DNA of 27,603 bases from Paraphysomonas bandaiensis (Eukaryota; Chrysophyceae): positions 1 through 27,603 of the forward strand of contig CBFFRP010000573.1 in assembly GCA_965644295.1 (NCBI GenBank). The letters run 5' to 3'. Both the position numbers and the translations under genes were made by a program. This document shows positions 10,394 to 18,381 of the stretch, piece by piece. Numbering within the stretch: the stretch's first letter is position 1; each line of letters starts with the position of its first letter. The notes under the pieces were generated by a model. The model worked only from the letters and a program-made list of their open reading frames with translations. It made no database searches and was not told the DNA's origin.

Positions 10394-10491
10394 TGTTACT
10401 AAGTTGTTACTAAGTGTGAATAGAAGTAAGTGTTACTAAGTAAGTGTTACTAAGTTGTTACTAAGTGTGAATAGAAGTAAGTGTTACTAAG
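10394..10491 (+). repeat. Tandem TGTTACTAAGT repeats at the outer end of the palindrome
   Basis: A 37 bp unit (10394-10430) recurs exactly at 10445-10481, separated by a 14 bp partial unit, and a further TGTTACTAAG follows. The word TTACTAAG occurs seven times. The mirror copy lies at 14204-14301. Tandem repeats at the outer ends of long inverted repeats are a feature of foldback-type elements. Confidence 0.85.
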
Positions 10492-10533
10492 TGTCGAAAG
10501 GTTATGTAAGTAAAAGTTACGTTGTATCGAATG

Positions 10534-10740
10534 TTAGTTAATGGTAAAAATGAAACAAACTAAGACTAAGGAACAGATAGCAAAAAATATTACTAAATAA
10601 GTAGAAACAAACGATGCAGGAAGCAGTGTTAAGTCAGCCGACGGAAATGAATTGGTTTCAGTGAGCTGGTCATGATACCGTGATGTCTCCAGTTCGGCTG
10701 TTCGAGCTGCCACATGCTGCTGCTCGTTTAAAGTATCCAT
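10534..10740 (-). CDS. Small predicted membrane-anchored protein, left-arm copy
   Basis: A 68-codon frame from ATG to stop, reading outward. The first ~40 residues are polar (MDTLNEQQHVAARTAELETS), followed by a single strong hydrophobic segment of about 22 residues (FVSTYLVIFFAICSLVLVCF) and a very short tail, the layout of a tail-anchored membrane protein or of the last exon of a larger membrane protein. It follows the end of the decayed frame by about 16 bases in a different frame. An exact copy is at 13955-14161. No family recognised. Confidence 0.35.
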   Translation of the reverse strand: MDTLNEQQHVAARTAELETSRYHDQLTETNSFPSADLTLLPASFVSTYLVIFFAICSLVLVCFIFTIN

Positions 10741-10894
10741 TCCCTTGCGGCGAATATTAGTAACGAATCATTTCATCCAGTGTATCTGGACAAGTAAGAG
10801 CATGCAATGTCTGATAGAAGGGATCAGGACTGCGGTCTTCCATGATCGAACACTCTGCAGGATCGTCAGGCAAGGGAGTAAAATCTTCCTCAAG

Positions 10895-10956
10895 CTCCAG
10901 AGCGCAAGTAAAACTCCAGGATTGTCAGGCAAGGGAGTTTTACTTGCGCTCTGGAG
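10895..10956. repeat. 23 bp perfect hairpin inside the arm
   Basis: The 23-base arms 10895-10917 and 10934-10956 are exact reverse complements around a 16-base loop. The loop word GTCAGGCAAGGGAGT is itself a near copy of the sequence at 10865-10879. This is what a local template switch leaves behind. Mirror copy 13739-13800. Confidence 0.9.
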
Positions 10957-11447
10957 TATATTCTGGATACGAGTGTATGGATGGGAGTTCTATGAGCTCT
11001 ACTGGGATGCCCTTCGCGCTAACGAGAACAAAAGCGTCGTTTTTCATCGTCTTGTCCAAAAAAATATACCGCAGAAGCCAATCAGAAATGGAGCATGCCA
11101 ATAAAGAAGTGTCACTCCAGGCAACACTCACTGTGAGGACACGAATCTTAGTCGTGATGATAACTCTGACTTGATTGCAGTGAAGTTGTGATTGTGTAGT
11201 AATCGCAAATGCGGCTGACTAAAGTGTGACGTCGAACAGAACATTGAAGTATGGGCAGGCACTGGTATGTGAACAGCGTTTTGGAACTCCAAGAAGCAGA
11301 TAGGGATGGTTTGAGGGAACAAGATACCATCATCCAGCTGAAATCTTGATGTCGTGCTGCAGAAACCGCAACTTCAATTTTGAAGTAGCGAATGCCACGC
11401 ACTTAGATAGTGATGTCTTGGAATTCCAATAAGGCAACAATTCTGTG

Positions 11448-11608
11448 TGTGGGAATATAAGATCCAGCAGAATATGTCGATCCAGCAAAAAAATCCAGGT
11501 TTTTTTGATGCATGCTGTTTTTTGACGAATATATTTCAGAGAAATAACGAAAAAAGGTCGATTTTTTTGCTGGATCGACATATTCCGCTGGATCGACTTA
11601 TTCCCACA
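11448..11608. mobile_element. MITE-like element, left-arm copy
   Basis: A 161 bp unit beginning TGTGGGAATATAAGATCC and ending with the imperfect inverse. Each end carries two GATCCAGC words separated by (A/G)GAATATGTC, then a run of seven A or T. About 50 bases at each end pair with few mismatches around an AT-rich centre. No coding capacity. Mirror copy 13087-13247. Confidence 0.6.
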
Positions 11609-11694
11609 GAAGGAATTTGAGAGAGCGAATACACTGTGAATCGTGCCATTATTAACTGTGAGTTCGTATTGCAAGCTTCATCACTATGCGGGAG

Positions 11695-12080
11695 AGCTAT
11701 TGTGAAGGTTTATGCCTCATTATCGACAAAATGAGCGTGACAAGTGGGTTCCCGTGACCTGTAGAAAAGCGGAGAGTGTATGTCTCGAGGTTATTGAAGA
11801 CGACGCAAGCAAGCAGTATGCCTATTAGTATTGGAGGGGAGAAAAGCATTTGAAATGCGCAGTGAAAGTTCAGTCCGAGTACGTCGTTGATTCATGTGCT
11901 GATTTACAGCATGAAACCGTGTTTGAAATGGAAAAAGAAGACCATGCAGGTGAGGTAGTGGATATGCTCGACTTACTGAGCAATGCTCTCAGTCGTGGTA
12001 AAAAGAGAAATAATGTATCAGAAATGGCTTTAAGCTCCAGAGACTCCCGGCTAGTGTCAGGTAATAAGTATTGGTACTAG
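11695..12080 (+). pseudogene. Decayed, inward-reading coding frame in the left arm (unidentified)
   Basis: After a TGA at about 11695 the plus frame runs RFMPHYRQNERDKWVPVTC, LEVIEDDASKQYAY, is cut by a TAG near 11826, and continues through YWRGEKHLKCAVKVQSEYVV and an acidic stretch with DMLDLLSNALSRGKKRNN to a stop at 12078-12080. Cys and charged residues give it a natural look, but I do not recognise a family. The intact part (from about 11850) could be a separate 76-residue product. Identical mirror copy on the minus strand at 12615-13000. Confidence 0.3.
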
Positions 12081-12292
12081 AGACTAGAGTAGTAGAGTGT
12101 GTAGCTGGAGTACTATTGGTCTGTTGAGTAATAATCAGTTCATTCATTGGGGTACAGTTATTGCTTTTCTGTTACATGCGCAAGCAATAATGAGAACTAG
12201 ATGGTGTACTGTAATGAACTATAAGATTAGGTGAAATTTAGCATATATCAAGATTTGTCGTTAATTTGCAGCAAACGCATGCATGTGTATGT

Positions 12293-12402
12293 AACATCTG
12301 GTGAACATCTGTTTTCAGCAACATCTGTTTATTATATGTTCACCAATTATATAGTATATAGTATATAGTCATAAGTCATACTTAGTCATACATCAGTAAG
12401 AG
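12293..12402. other. Spacer at the centre of the palindrome
   Basis: A 110 bp unique spacer joins the two arms. It contains AACATCTGGTGAACATCTG / AACATCTG direct repeats and TATAGTATATAGTATATAG, and no coding sequence. Confidence 0.9.
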
Positions 12403-12614
12403 ACATACACATGCATGCGTTTGCTGCAAATTAACGACAAATCTTGATATATGCTAAATTTCACCTAATCTTATAGTTCATTACAGTACACCATCTAGTT
12501 CTCATTATTGCTTGCGCATGTAACAGAAAAGCAATAACTGTACCCCAATGAATGAACTGATTATTACTCAACAGACCAATAGTACTCCAGCTACACACTC
12601 TACTACTCTAGTCT

Positions 12615-13000
12615 CTAGTACCAATACTTATTACCTGACACTAGCCGGGAGTCTCTGGAGCTTAAAGCCATTTCTGATACATTATTTCTCTTTTTACCAC
12701 GACTGAGAGCATTGCTCAGTAAGTCGAGCATATCCACTACCTCACCTGCATGGTCTTCTTTTTCCATTTCAAACACGGTTTCATGCTGTAAATCAGCACA
12801 TGAATCAACGACGTACTCGGACTGAACTTTCACTGCGCATTTCAAATGCTTTTCTCCCCTCCAATACTAATAGGCATACTGCTTGCTTGCGTCGTCTTCA
12901 ATAACCTCGAGACATACACTCTCCGCTTTTCTACAGGTCACGGGAACCCACTTGTCACGCTCATTTTGTCGATAATGAGGCATAAACCTTCACAATAGCT
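12615..13000 (-). pseudogene. Right-arm copy of the inward-reading decayed frame
   Basis: Exact mirror of 11695-12080, including both internal stops, so the decay predates the palindrome or the arms have been homogenised since. Confidence 0.3.
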
Positions 13001-13086
13001 CTCCCGCATAGTGATGAAGCTTGCAATACGAACTCACAGTTAATAATGGCACGATTCACAGTGTATTCGCTCTCTCAAATTCCTTC

Positions 13087-13247
13087 TGTGGGAATAAGTC
13101 GATCCAGCGGAATATGTCGATCCAGCAAAAAAATCGACCTTTTTTCGTTATTTCTCTGAAATATATTCGTCAAAAAACAGCATGCATCAAAAAAACCTGG
13201 ATTTTTTTGCTGGATCGACATATTCTGCTGGATCTTATATTCCCACA
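13087..13247. mobile_element. MITE-like element, right-arm copy
   Basis: Mirror of 11448-11608 with no difference seen. Confidence 0.6.
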
Positions 13248-13738
13248 CACAGAATTGTTGCCTTATTGGAATTCCAAGACATCACTATCTAAGTGCGTGG
13301 CATTCGCTACTTCAAAATTGAAGTTGCGGTTTCTGCAGCACGACATCAAGATTTCAGCTGGATGATGGTATCTTGTTCCCTCAAACCATCCCTATCTGCT
13401 TCTTGGAGTTCCAAAACGCTGTTCACATACCAGTGCCTGCCCATACTTCAATGTTCTGTTCGACGTCACACTTTAGTCAGCCGCATTTGCGATTACTACA
13501 CAATCACAACTTCACTGCAATCAAGTCAGAGTTATCATCACGACTAAGATTCGTGTCCTCACAGTGAGTGTTGCCTGGAGTGACACTTCTTTATTGGCAT
13601 GCTCCATTTCTGATTGGCTTCTGCGGTATATTTTTTTGGACAAGACGATGAAAAACGACGCTTTTGTTCTCGTTAGCGCGAAGGGCATCCCAGTAGAGCT
13701 CATAGAACTCCCATCCATACACTCGTATCCAGAATATA

Positions 13739-13800
13739 CTCCAGAGCGCAAGTAAAACTCCCTTGCCTGACAATCCTGGAGTTTTACTTGCGCTCTGGAG
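13739..13800. repeat. Right-arm copy of the 23 bp hairpin
   Basis: Mirror of 10895-10956. Confidence 0.9.
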
Positions 13801-13954
13801 CTTGAGGAAGATTTTACTCCCTTGCCTGACGATCCTGCAGAGTGTTCGATCATGGAAGACCGCAGTCCTGATCCCTTCTATCAGACATTGCATGCTCTTA
13901 CTTGTCCAGATACACTGGATGAAATGATTCGTTACTAATATTCGCCGCAAGGGA

Positions 13955-14161
13955 ATGGATACTTTAAACGAGCAGCAGCATGTGGCAGCTCGAACAGCCG
14001 AACTGGAGACATCACGGTATCATGACCAGCTCACTGAAACCAATTCATTTCCGTCGGCTGACTTAACACTGCTTCCTGCATCGTTTGTTTCTACTTATTT
14101 AGTAATATTTTTTGCTATCTGTTCCTTAGTCTTAGTTTGTTTCATTTTTACCATTAACTAA
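13955..14161 (+). CDS. Small predicted membrane-anchored protein, right-arm copy
   Basis: Same 68-residue product as 10534-10740: polar start, one C-terminal hydrophobic segment. It reads outward towards the eL15 gene, which is transcribed towards it. Confidence 0.35.
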   Translation: MDTLNEQQHVAARTAELETSRYHDQLTETNSFPSADLTLLPASFVSTYLVIFFAICSLVLVCFIFTIN

Positions 14162-14307
14162 CATTCGATACAACGTAACTTTTACTTACATAACCTTTCG
14201 ACACTTAGTAACACTTACTTCTATTCACACTTAGTAACAACTTAGTAACACTTACTTAGTAACACTTACTTCTATTCACACTTAGTAACAACTTAGTAAC
14301 ACCATAT

Positions 14308-14645
14308 AGACTTTACTTCCTTTGTAACTGTATTCACCTGTAACACCTATGAGTTTATATTAACTATTGTACACTAGTAACTCACTTCAATTGCAGAATT
14401 GCAGTGTATATCGTAGAATCATACTGCAGAGCTCATCACAACCAAGAATTCAATACGCTCTCGATACTTCAATAACGGCTAACAAATATATTCAATATAT
14501 ATTCCACATATTTCTATTTAGATATCTATGCTAACAATACAGTTTTATGAAATATGACCTTTGTGTTTCGGTAAATATTGACGTTTTTATTAGGTTAATT
14601 CGAAGTGCCAACAAATAGCATCCACATGCAGCTTGCTCAAAAAAA
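14308..14645. other. Intergenic stretch between palindrome and eL15
   Basis: AT-rich, no coding frame recognised. It contains the 3' flank of the minus-strand eL15 gene. Confidence 0.5.
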
Positions 14646-15363
14646 CTAACGGTATCTGAGCATAGATTTAGTATTCCGTCTCTTCCAGGCAGCGGAAGCA
14701 GAGCCACCAATAATATTATTGGCCCTGTGTCCTCTCTTGCGGAGACCTCTACTCTTTCTGCCAGCGGATGTCAACCCACGTCTCTCGCGGTGCTTCATGA
14801 CGGGCTTGCAAATCCAGTTAATGCGAGGATCGTTGCGAATAACAATATGGGAAGGATCCACAAGGATGACCTCGTAGTACTTGTAAGTAGCATCCTGGTT
14901 GACCCAGTAAGAGTTCAACACGCGCAAGTTGCCGCATGCCCTGCCGGCACGCTCCTCAGCAACGCTACGAAGGTTTCGGCGAAACTTCAGCTCGTTAATT
15001 CCCTGGTTCTTTGGCTTTCCATGAACAATACCTTTGCTAAGTGGCCTCTTGCGGCCACCTCTACGCACAGCCACTCTGTAAATGACAAAACCCTGTAGTG
15101 TACACTAATTAATTCGAAAATAAGAATCTCTTAAACGCAAACCTGTTTGGCTTTATATCCTAGCTTGTGTGCCTTATCAGTGCGAGTAGGTCTAGCGACT
15201 CTCACGACCTTCTTAGCCTGTCTATACTCCCAAGCGCTATAGATTACGGTCAGCACTTAGAAGAATGCATTACCCAACTACCCTACCGAACACGCAAAAG
15301 AAATCGCAAAACATCACTTTGCTTTTTCCTCCAAACTTCCTCGAGATATTTGTAGGCACCCAT
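14646..15363 (-). CDS. RPL15: Ribosomal protein eL15 (RPL15), three exons
   Basis: Component of the large cytosolic ribosomal subunit, where eL15 binds 28S rRNA near the tunnel region. Exons (minus): 15363-15287, 15236-15143, 15092-14646; both introns are exactly 50 nt, GT-AG. Product 205 aa; the family norm is about 204. The start [20 protein letters not shown], the middle [17 protein letters not shown] and VRRGGRKRP, the block [20 protein letters not shown], and the end [17 protein letters not shown] and AAWKRRNT match the family nearly residue for residue. The first codons are fixed by homology (MGAYKYLEE). Alanine replaces the usual cysteine in R-C-WEYRQ. It ends in TAG. It looks intact and is the best single-copy marker here for placing the organism. 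Confidence 0.97.
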
Positions 15364-15848
15364 CGTAATAAATTAACCTATTCGTATATTTCTATGAGAT
15401 GTTTGGTTGTTCACTGCAATCATTCTTCTCATCATGTTCATCGTAATATCTACTGCCACACTTTGTCACCACTGCACCACACCTCATAGCGAATCTTCAA
15501 GCGACGTCCTCAAAACTGAAATCCCGAATGTATTCTCCTACCTTGTCTGAACTACTCTGTATACACACTGCAGATATAGAATACTGTGTTGTAGTATACA
15601 GTATAGAGAAACCAATCAGAAGTGCTGGAATAAGAATCAGAAGAGGCGCTGTACATTCATCTCTCCACGACCATATAGCAATATGGATATAATGGAATGA
15701 TACTGTACTAGATCGAACCGTTTAACTTAAAACAAAAGGCATCAAAGTATAGTAAAGGAACCTTGTTAAGTCTACCCTATAGAGATAACTCAATAGTATT
15801 ATAATCAATCATAAATATACAGACAGTATACAGGAATTAAGAGCTATT
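15364..15848. other. Divergent intergenic region upstream of eL15 and of the Crinkler-like gene
   Basis: Should hold the eL15 promoter (minus) and that of the plus-strand gene starting at 15849. No motif is strong enough to name. No gene recognised. Confidence 0.5.
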
Positions 15849-17809
15849 ATGATCGAAAGGGAAGACACATCAGCGTTGACTGAATTGGACGCTCTAACTG
15901 CATCATTTTCGGAAATGAGTTTAAACTTACATGAAATCAAACGGAGACCAACTGCAAAAGAAGCGTTTGGAGACAATTGCGGTCTCTGTCCTCAAAGTCG
16001 AGATACTCAAATTCATAATATTTTGACCGCCATAAAGTTAATAGGCGAACCTTCAATTAAAAGTAAACGTGAATCTGTATTCTTTCATGCTTCGGAAAAC
16101 CTTCTCATTGTCTCAGTTGTACAGTCGTGATATACCAAATATTCATTTTTTTGTTGCAGACTTCAATAGATGTTCTTGTGATGAAGATGCACCACATAGT
16201 AGTGTGTTTTTGAACGACCCTGGACTCTTCATTCTACTTCGATTGTATTATGTTGAATTTGTAGATCAGTCGAGGCACCCATGGGAAGAATGTATCAACA
16301 GAGTTTTAGACAGATTGAGTACTGTTGACAAAAAGGAAAGTTTCAAAGAAGGAATTCGTAGAAAGTTGCGAGATAGGGTTGCAGAATCTGGCTGTTCACT
16401 ATCAGTGATATTGGTTGATGAAATTCAGAAAACGCAAGCAATGGGCGAGGGATCTGATGGAATTCTGTTTTCTAATCGGTGTCGTTCTTATCTATGTGGA
16501 ATGGCCGATTTACACAAAGACATCTGTAATGTCGTTGTATTCTCATCATTGGATGTGTCGTTTATGAAAAATGAAATTACAGCTTCCGGGCGCCCTATGA
16601 ATTCAGTTTGTACATTACCGCTACTGACTTTTGAACAGACATTAAACATTCTCCAAACTGAAGTTCAGTGCTCGTTTGTGGGTGAAGAAGATATTGATGT
16701 GGACCGTGATCAGAGCTTGAAACAGTTAGCCGACGTGTGCGGTGGACACCCGCGATCGATTGAGTATGTTGTTTCCATATGTCACAGTATCATGAACGAG
16801 GTCGATCGAAAGGATCTGTCTTACGTTATTTATTCCGCGGCGCACCGACTCATTGGGGCCTATCGACAAGTTGATCATCTAGATGTTTTATTGAAAGCGA
16901 TAATCCTGGGTAAAGAAGTGTGTGGCAGTGACCTTGTTGGGGATGAGACGTATGAGTCATTGGTGAACCGCGGCGTACTGCTGAATTCGCTGGATGGTAA
17001 CGGTCCACATAAGTTTGTACCTATGTGCCCTGAGTTATTTTTGCATGCCTGGGCGCAATCAAAAACCGTCAGTCGAGATTTGAGTCGTCTGCTTCGACAG
17101 ATACTGGACCTGCGCGGAAAATTTACTCGCAAGAGATTTGAGAATTTGCACTGCAGTTGGGAGCAGTTGGTACGGCATGCCCGGCCGGATAAAGACTATC
17201 AACAGATTCCGCTCCGTGAGGTTTATTGTGTTGCGCAGCGAGCTTATAATAATATGGAGCGAGCATCCGAAAATGTCGTGTCGTGTCCCGTGGATGCATC
17301 TGCAGAATTAACTCTACAACAATACCACAAAGGTGGCATGGTGAATGCTCAGCCAAACTTTATACTATCTCCTACCGATGATTATAATACTGGGTGGGAC
17401 CGACTAATTTTTTATGATGCATTTCCTTCTGGCAAACCGAAACGGAGAAAGTTTATCCTTCCAGTGTTCATCCAAAATAAGTTCAGTGCGGAGGGCGCGT
17501 CGACGAAACGGACACTTGAAACTGTGAATACAACTGTCCAACGTTGCAAAAAATTTGTTCAGGAGCAGTGTATTTTCACTGGTTACAAAAGCGTGGTATC
17601 GCTTTGGAAAGACCGGATATGAGTTTGTGGTGATATTTGTTGTCAAGCAAAGAGCTCATCACAACACCACATCTGAAGCGCCACCTAATGTGATATTCTG
17701 CTTTGAAGAAGATTTAAAGATCTTATACGGCAAAACTTTATCTGGATTCGTTAAGTACTTACTTCCAGATTCGACAATCTATGCCACAACAGAATTCGAT
17801 GACAACTAA
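15849..17809 (+). pseudogene. Crinkler/RHS-like NTPase with PD-(D/E)XK-type nuclease end, broken
   Basis: Three successive frames carry one protein. 15849-16130: N-terminal part ending with VFFHAS, where the Walker A loop should begin. The next frame (to 17622) resumes with RKTFSLSQLY, so the phosphate-binding loop is missing and the frame shifts at about 16095-16101. This second part has Walker B (SVILVDEIQ), a following VVVFSSLDVSF strand, a helical region, and near its end DAFPSGKPKRRKFILPVF followed by IQNKFS, a restriction-nuclease-like D...Q-x-K core. A second break near 17583-17600 moves to the last frame (17555-17809): FVVIFVV, NVIFCFEEDLKILYGKTLSGF and LLPDSTI. This order matches the NTPase plus nuclease architecture described for Crinkler and trypanosome RHS proteins. 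No secretion signal or LFLAK-type header is seen. In oomycetes and chytrids such proteins can act in host nuclei; here the gene looks dead, or the assembly has errors. Confidence 0.65.
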
Positions 17810-17955
17810 AGGCAAGGGTAAACAGAGTAGTGGAGAGAATTAATCACGCTTTTGCTCGAGTAGCCTTCTTTTATTGAATTAATAATACTATACTTTAAAT
17901 AATGAAATATAATTTATCCACTTTATCCATTAAAAAGTAATACTATAGCCATTGA

Positions 17956-18026
17956 ACGCCTACTAACAGCTGGCTTATGGCACTGGGGCTTTGTCCGGTG
18001 TACGACGGCCGCACCATACGAGCCCA
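17956..18026 (+). pseudogene. Left part of an open frame interrupted by the copia insertion
   Basis: The frame reads NSWLMALGLCPVYDGRTIRA and runs into the target duplication GCCCA. It continues without a break after the element, from 23192. See the right part at 23187-23348. The 140 bases before it (17810-17955) show nothing recognisable. Confidence 0.35.
18022..18026. repeat. Target-site duplication of the copia element, left copy (GCCCA)
   Basis: GCCCA directly precedes the left LTR and recurs at 23187-23191 directly after the right LTR; five bases is the usual length for copia. Confidence 0.9.
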
Positions 18027-18333
18027 TATTAATTTACGCTTTTAGTTAGTGCAATATTGACTGATTGATATTATAGGAGATATAGTAAGTTTATGATGTT
18101 GTAGCCCTATGAGTTAGGAACCACGTCATTCACCAACATCAACATTCTGTTCTACAAATCATATCTTTAACAGCTACTATATTTTCAGTTTCTTTGTATA
18201 CTTGTAATAGCTACTCCTATACTGTAGTCATGTATATTCTGTATTTCATTGCTACATAGAATACAGGATAACTACTAGCGATTGGCTTTACCAAACTTCA
18301 AGTACGCACGTAGGAGTTGGTTGTAGTTCAATA
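18027..18333 (-). repeat. Copia 3' LTR (left)
   Basis: 307 bp, same as 22880-23186 by eye. The ends are TATTG...TAATA in element orientation, not TG...CA; TATT/AATA forms the short terminal inverted repeat. Confidence 0.93.
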
Positions 18334-18342
18334 CTCCCACTC
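18334..18342 (-). other. Copia polypurine tract
   Basis: GAGTGGGAG on the minus strand, directly before the 3' LTR; the expected plus-strand primer site. Confidence 0.75.
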
Positions 18343-18381
18343 AATGAACATATCAGAATATACTGTACTAAGCAGGTCTAC

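Larger units (their letters stand above)
10757..11674 (-). pseudogene. Decayed, outward-reading coding frame in the left arm (unidentified)
   Basis: In a single minus-strand frame, 115 codons (11674-11330), then a TGA, 35 codons, a TAG, and 93 codons (containing LLACSISDWLLRYIFLDKT and FVLVSAKGIPVELIELPS) remain open. The hairpin at 10895-10956 then introduces two stops and the same frame continues as LEEDFTPLPDDPAECSIMED and TLDEMIRY before a TAA. Retention of frame across about 900 bases suggests a former gene. A MITE-like element (11448-11608) sits in its first part. Opposite-strand frames of 119 and 110 codons overlap it, so strand choice is not certain. No family recognised. Confidence 0.35.
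10388..12292 (+). repeat. Left arm of a giant palindrome
   Basis: This 1,905 bp arm is the reverse complement of 12403-14307; position x pairs with 24695-x. Every part compared by eye is identical, and all conceptual translations are the same in both arms. The outer ends are ATATGGTGTTACTAAG / CTTAGTAACACCATAT; pairing breaks at 10387/14308 outside and 12293/12402 inside. I see no target-site duplication at the outer ends. Contents from outside in: tandem repeats, a small tail-anchored-type frame, a 23 bp hairpin, a long decayed frame with a MITE-like insert, and a second decayed frame reading inward. Confidence 0.95.
13021..13938 (+). pseudogene. Right-arm copy of the outward-reading decayed frame
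   Basis: Exact mirror of 10757-11674: the same TGA (13366), TAG (13474), hairpin-borne stops (13756, 13768) and final TAA (13936) in one frame. Confidence 0.35.
12403..14307 (-). repeat. Right arm of the giant palindrome
   Basis: Reverse complement of 10388-12292. Same contents in mirror order: inward-reading decayed frame (12615-13000, minus), MITE-like element (13087-13247), outward-reading decayed frame (13021-13938, plus), hairpin (13739-13800), small membrane-anchored frame (13955-14161, plus), tandem repeats (14214-14301). It ends 338 bases before the eL15 gene. Confidence 0.95.

Noticed and set aside
10745-11174. Plus-strand frames of 119 and 110 codons in the left palindrome arm, and their mirrors
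   Set aside because: They overlap the minus frame, which keeps its frame over a longer distance and has more protein-like composition; strand choice remains uncertain, so I did not list them as genes.
14727-15098. Plus-strand frame of 123 codons
   Set aside because: It is antisense to eL15, whose minus-strand match to the family is unambiguous.
16076-16166. A 91-nt intron in place of the frame break in the Crinkler-like gene (GTGAAT to GCAG)
   Set aside because: It joins in phase, but it is far from the 50-nt norm here and would remove the residues flanking Walker A; loss of the loop by indel explains both frames better.
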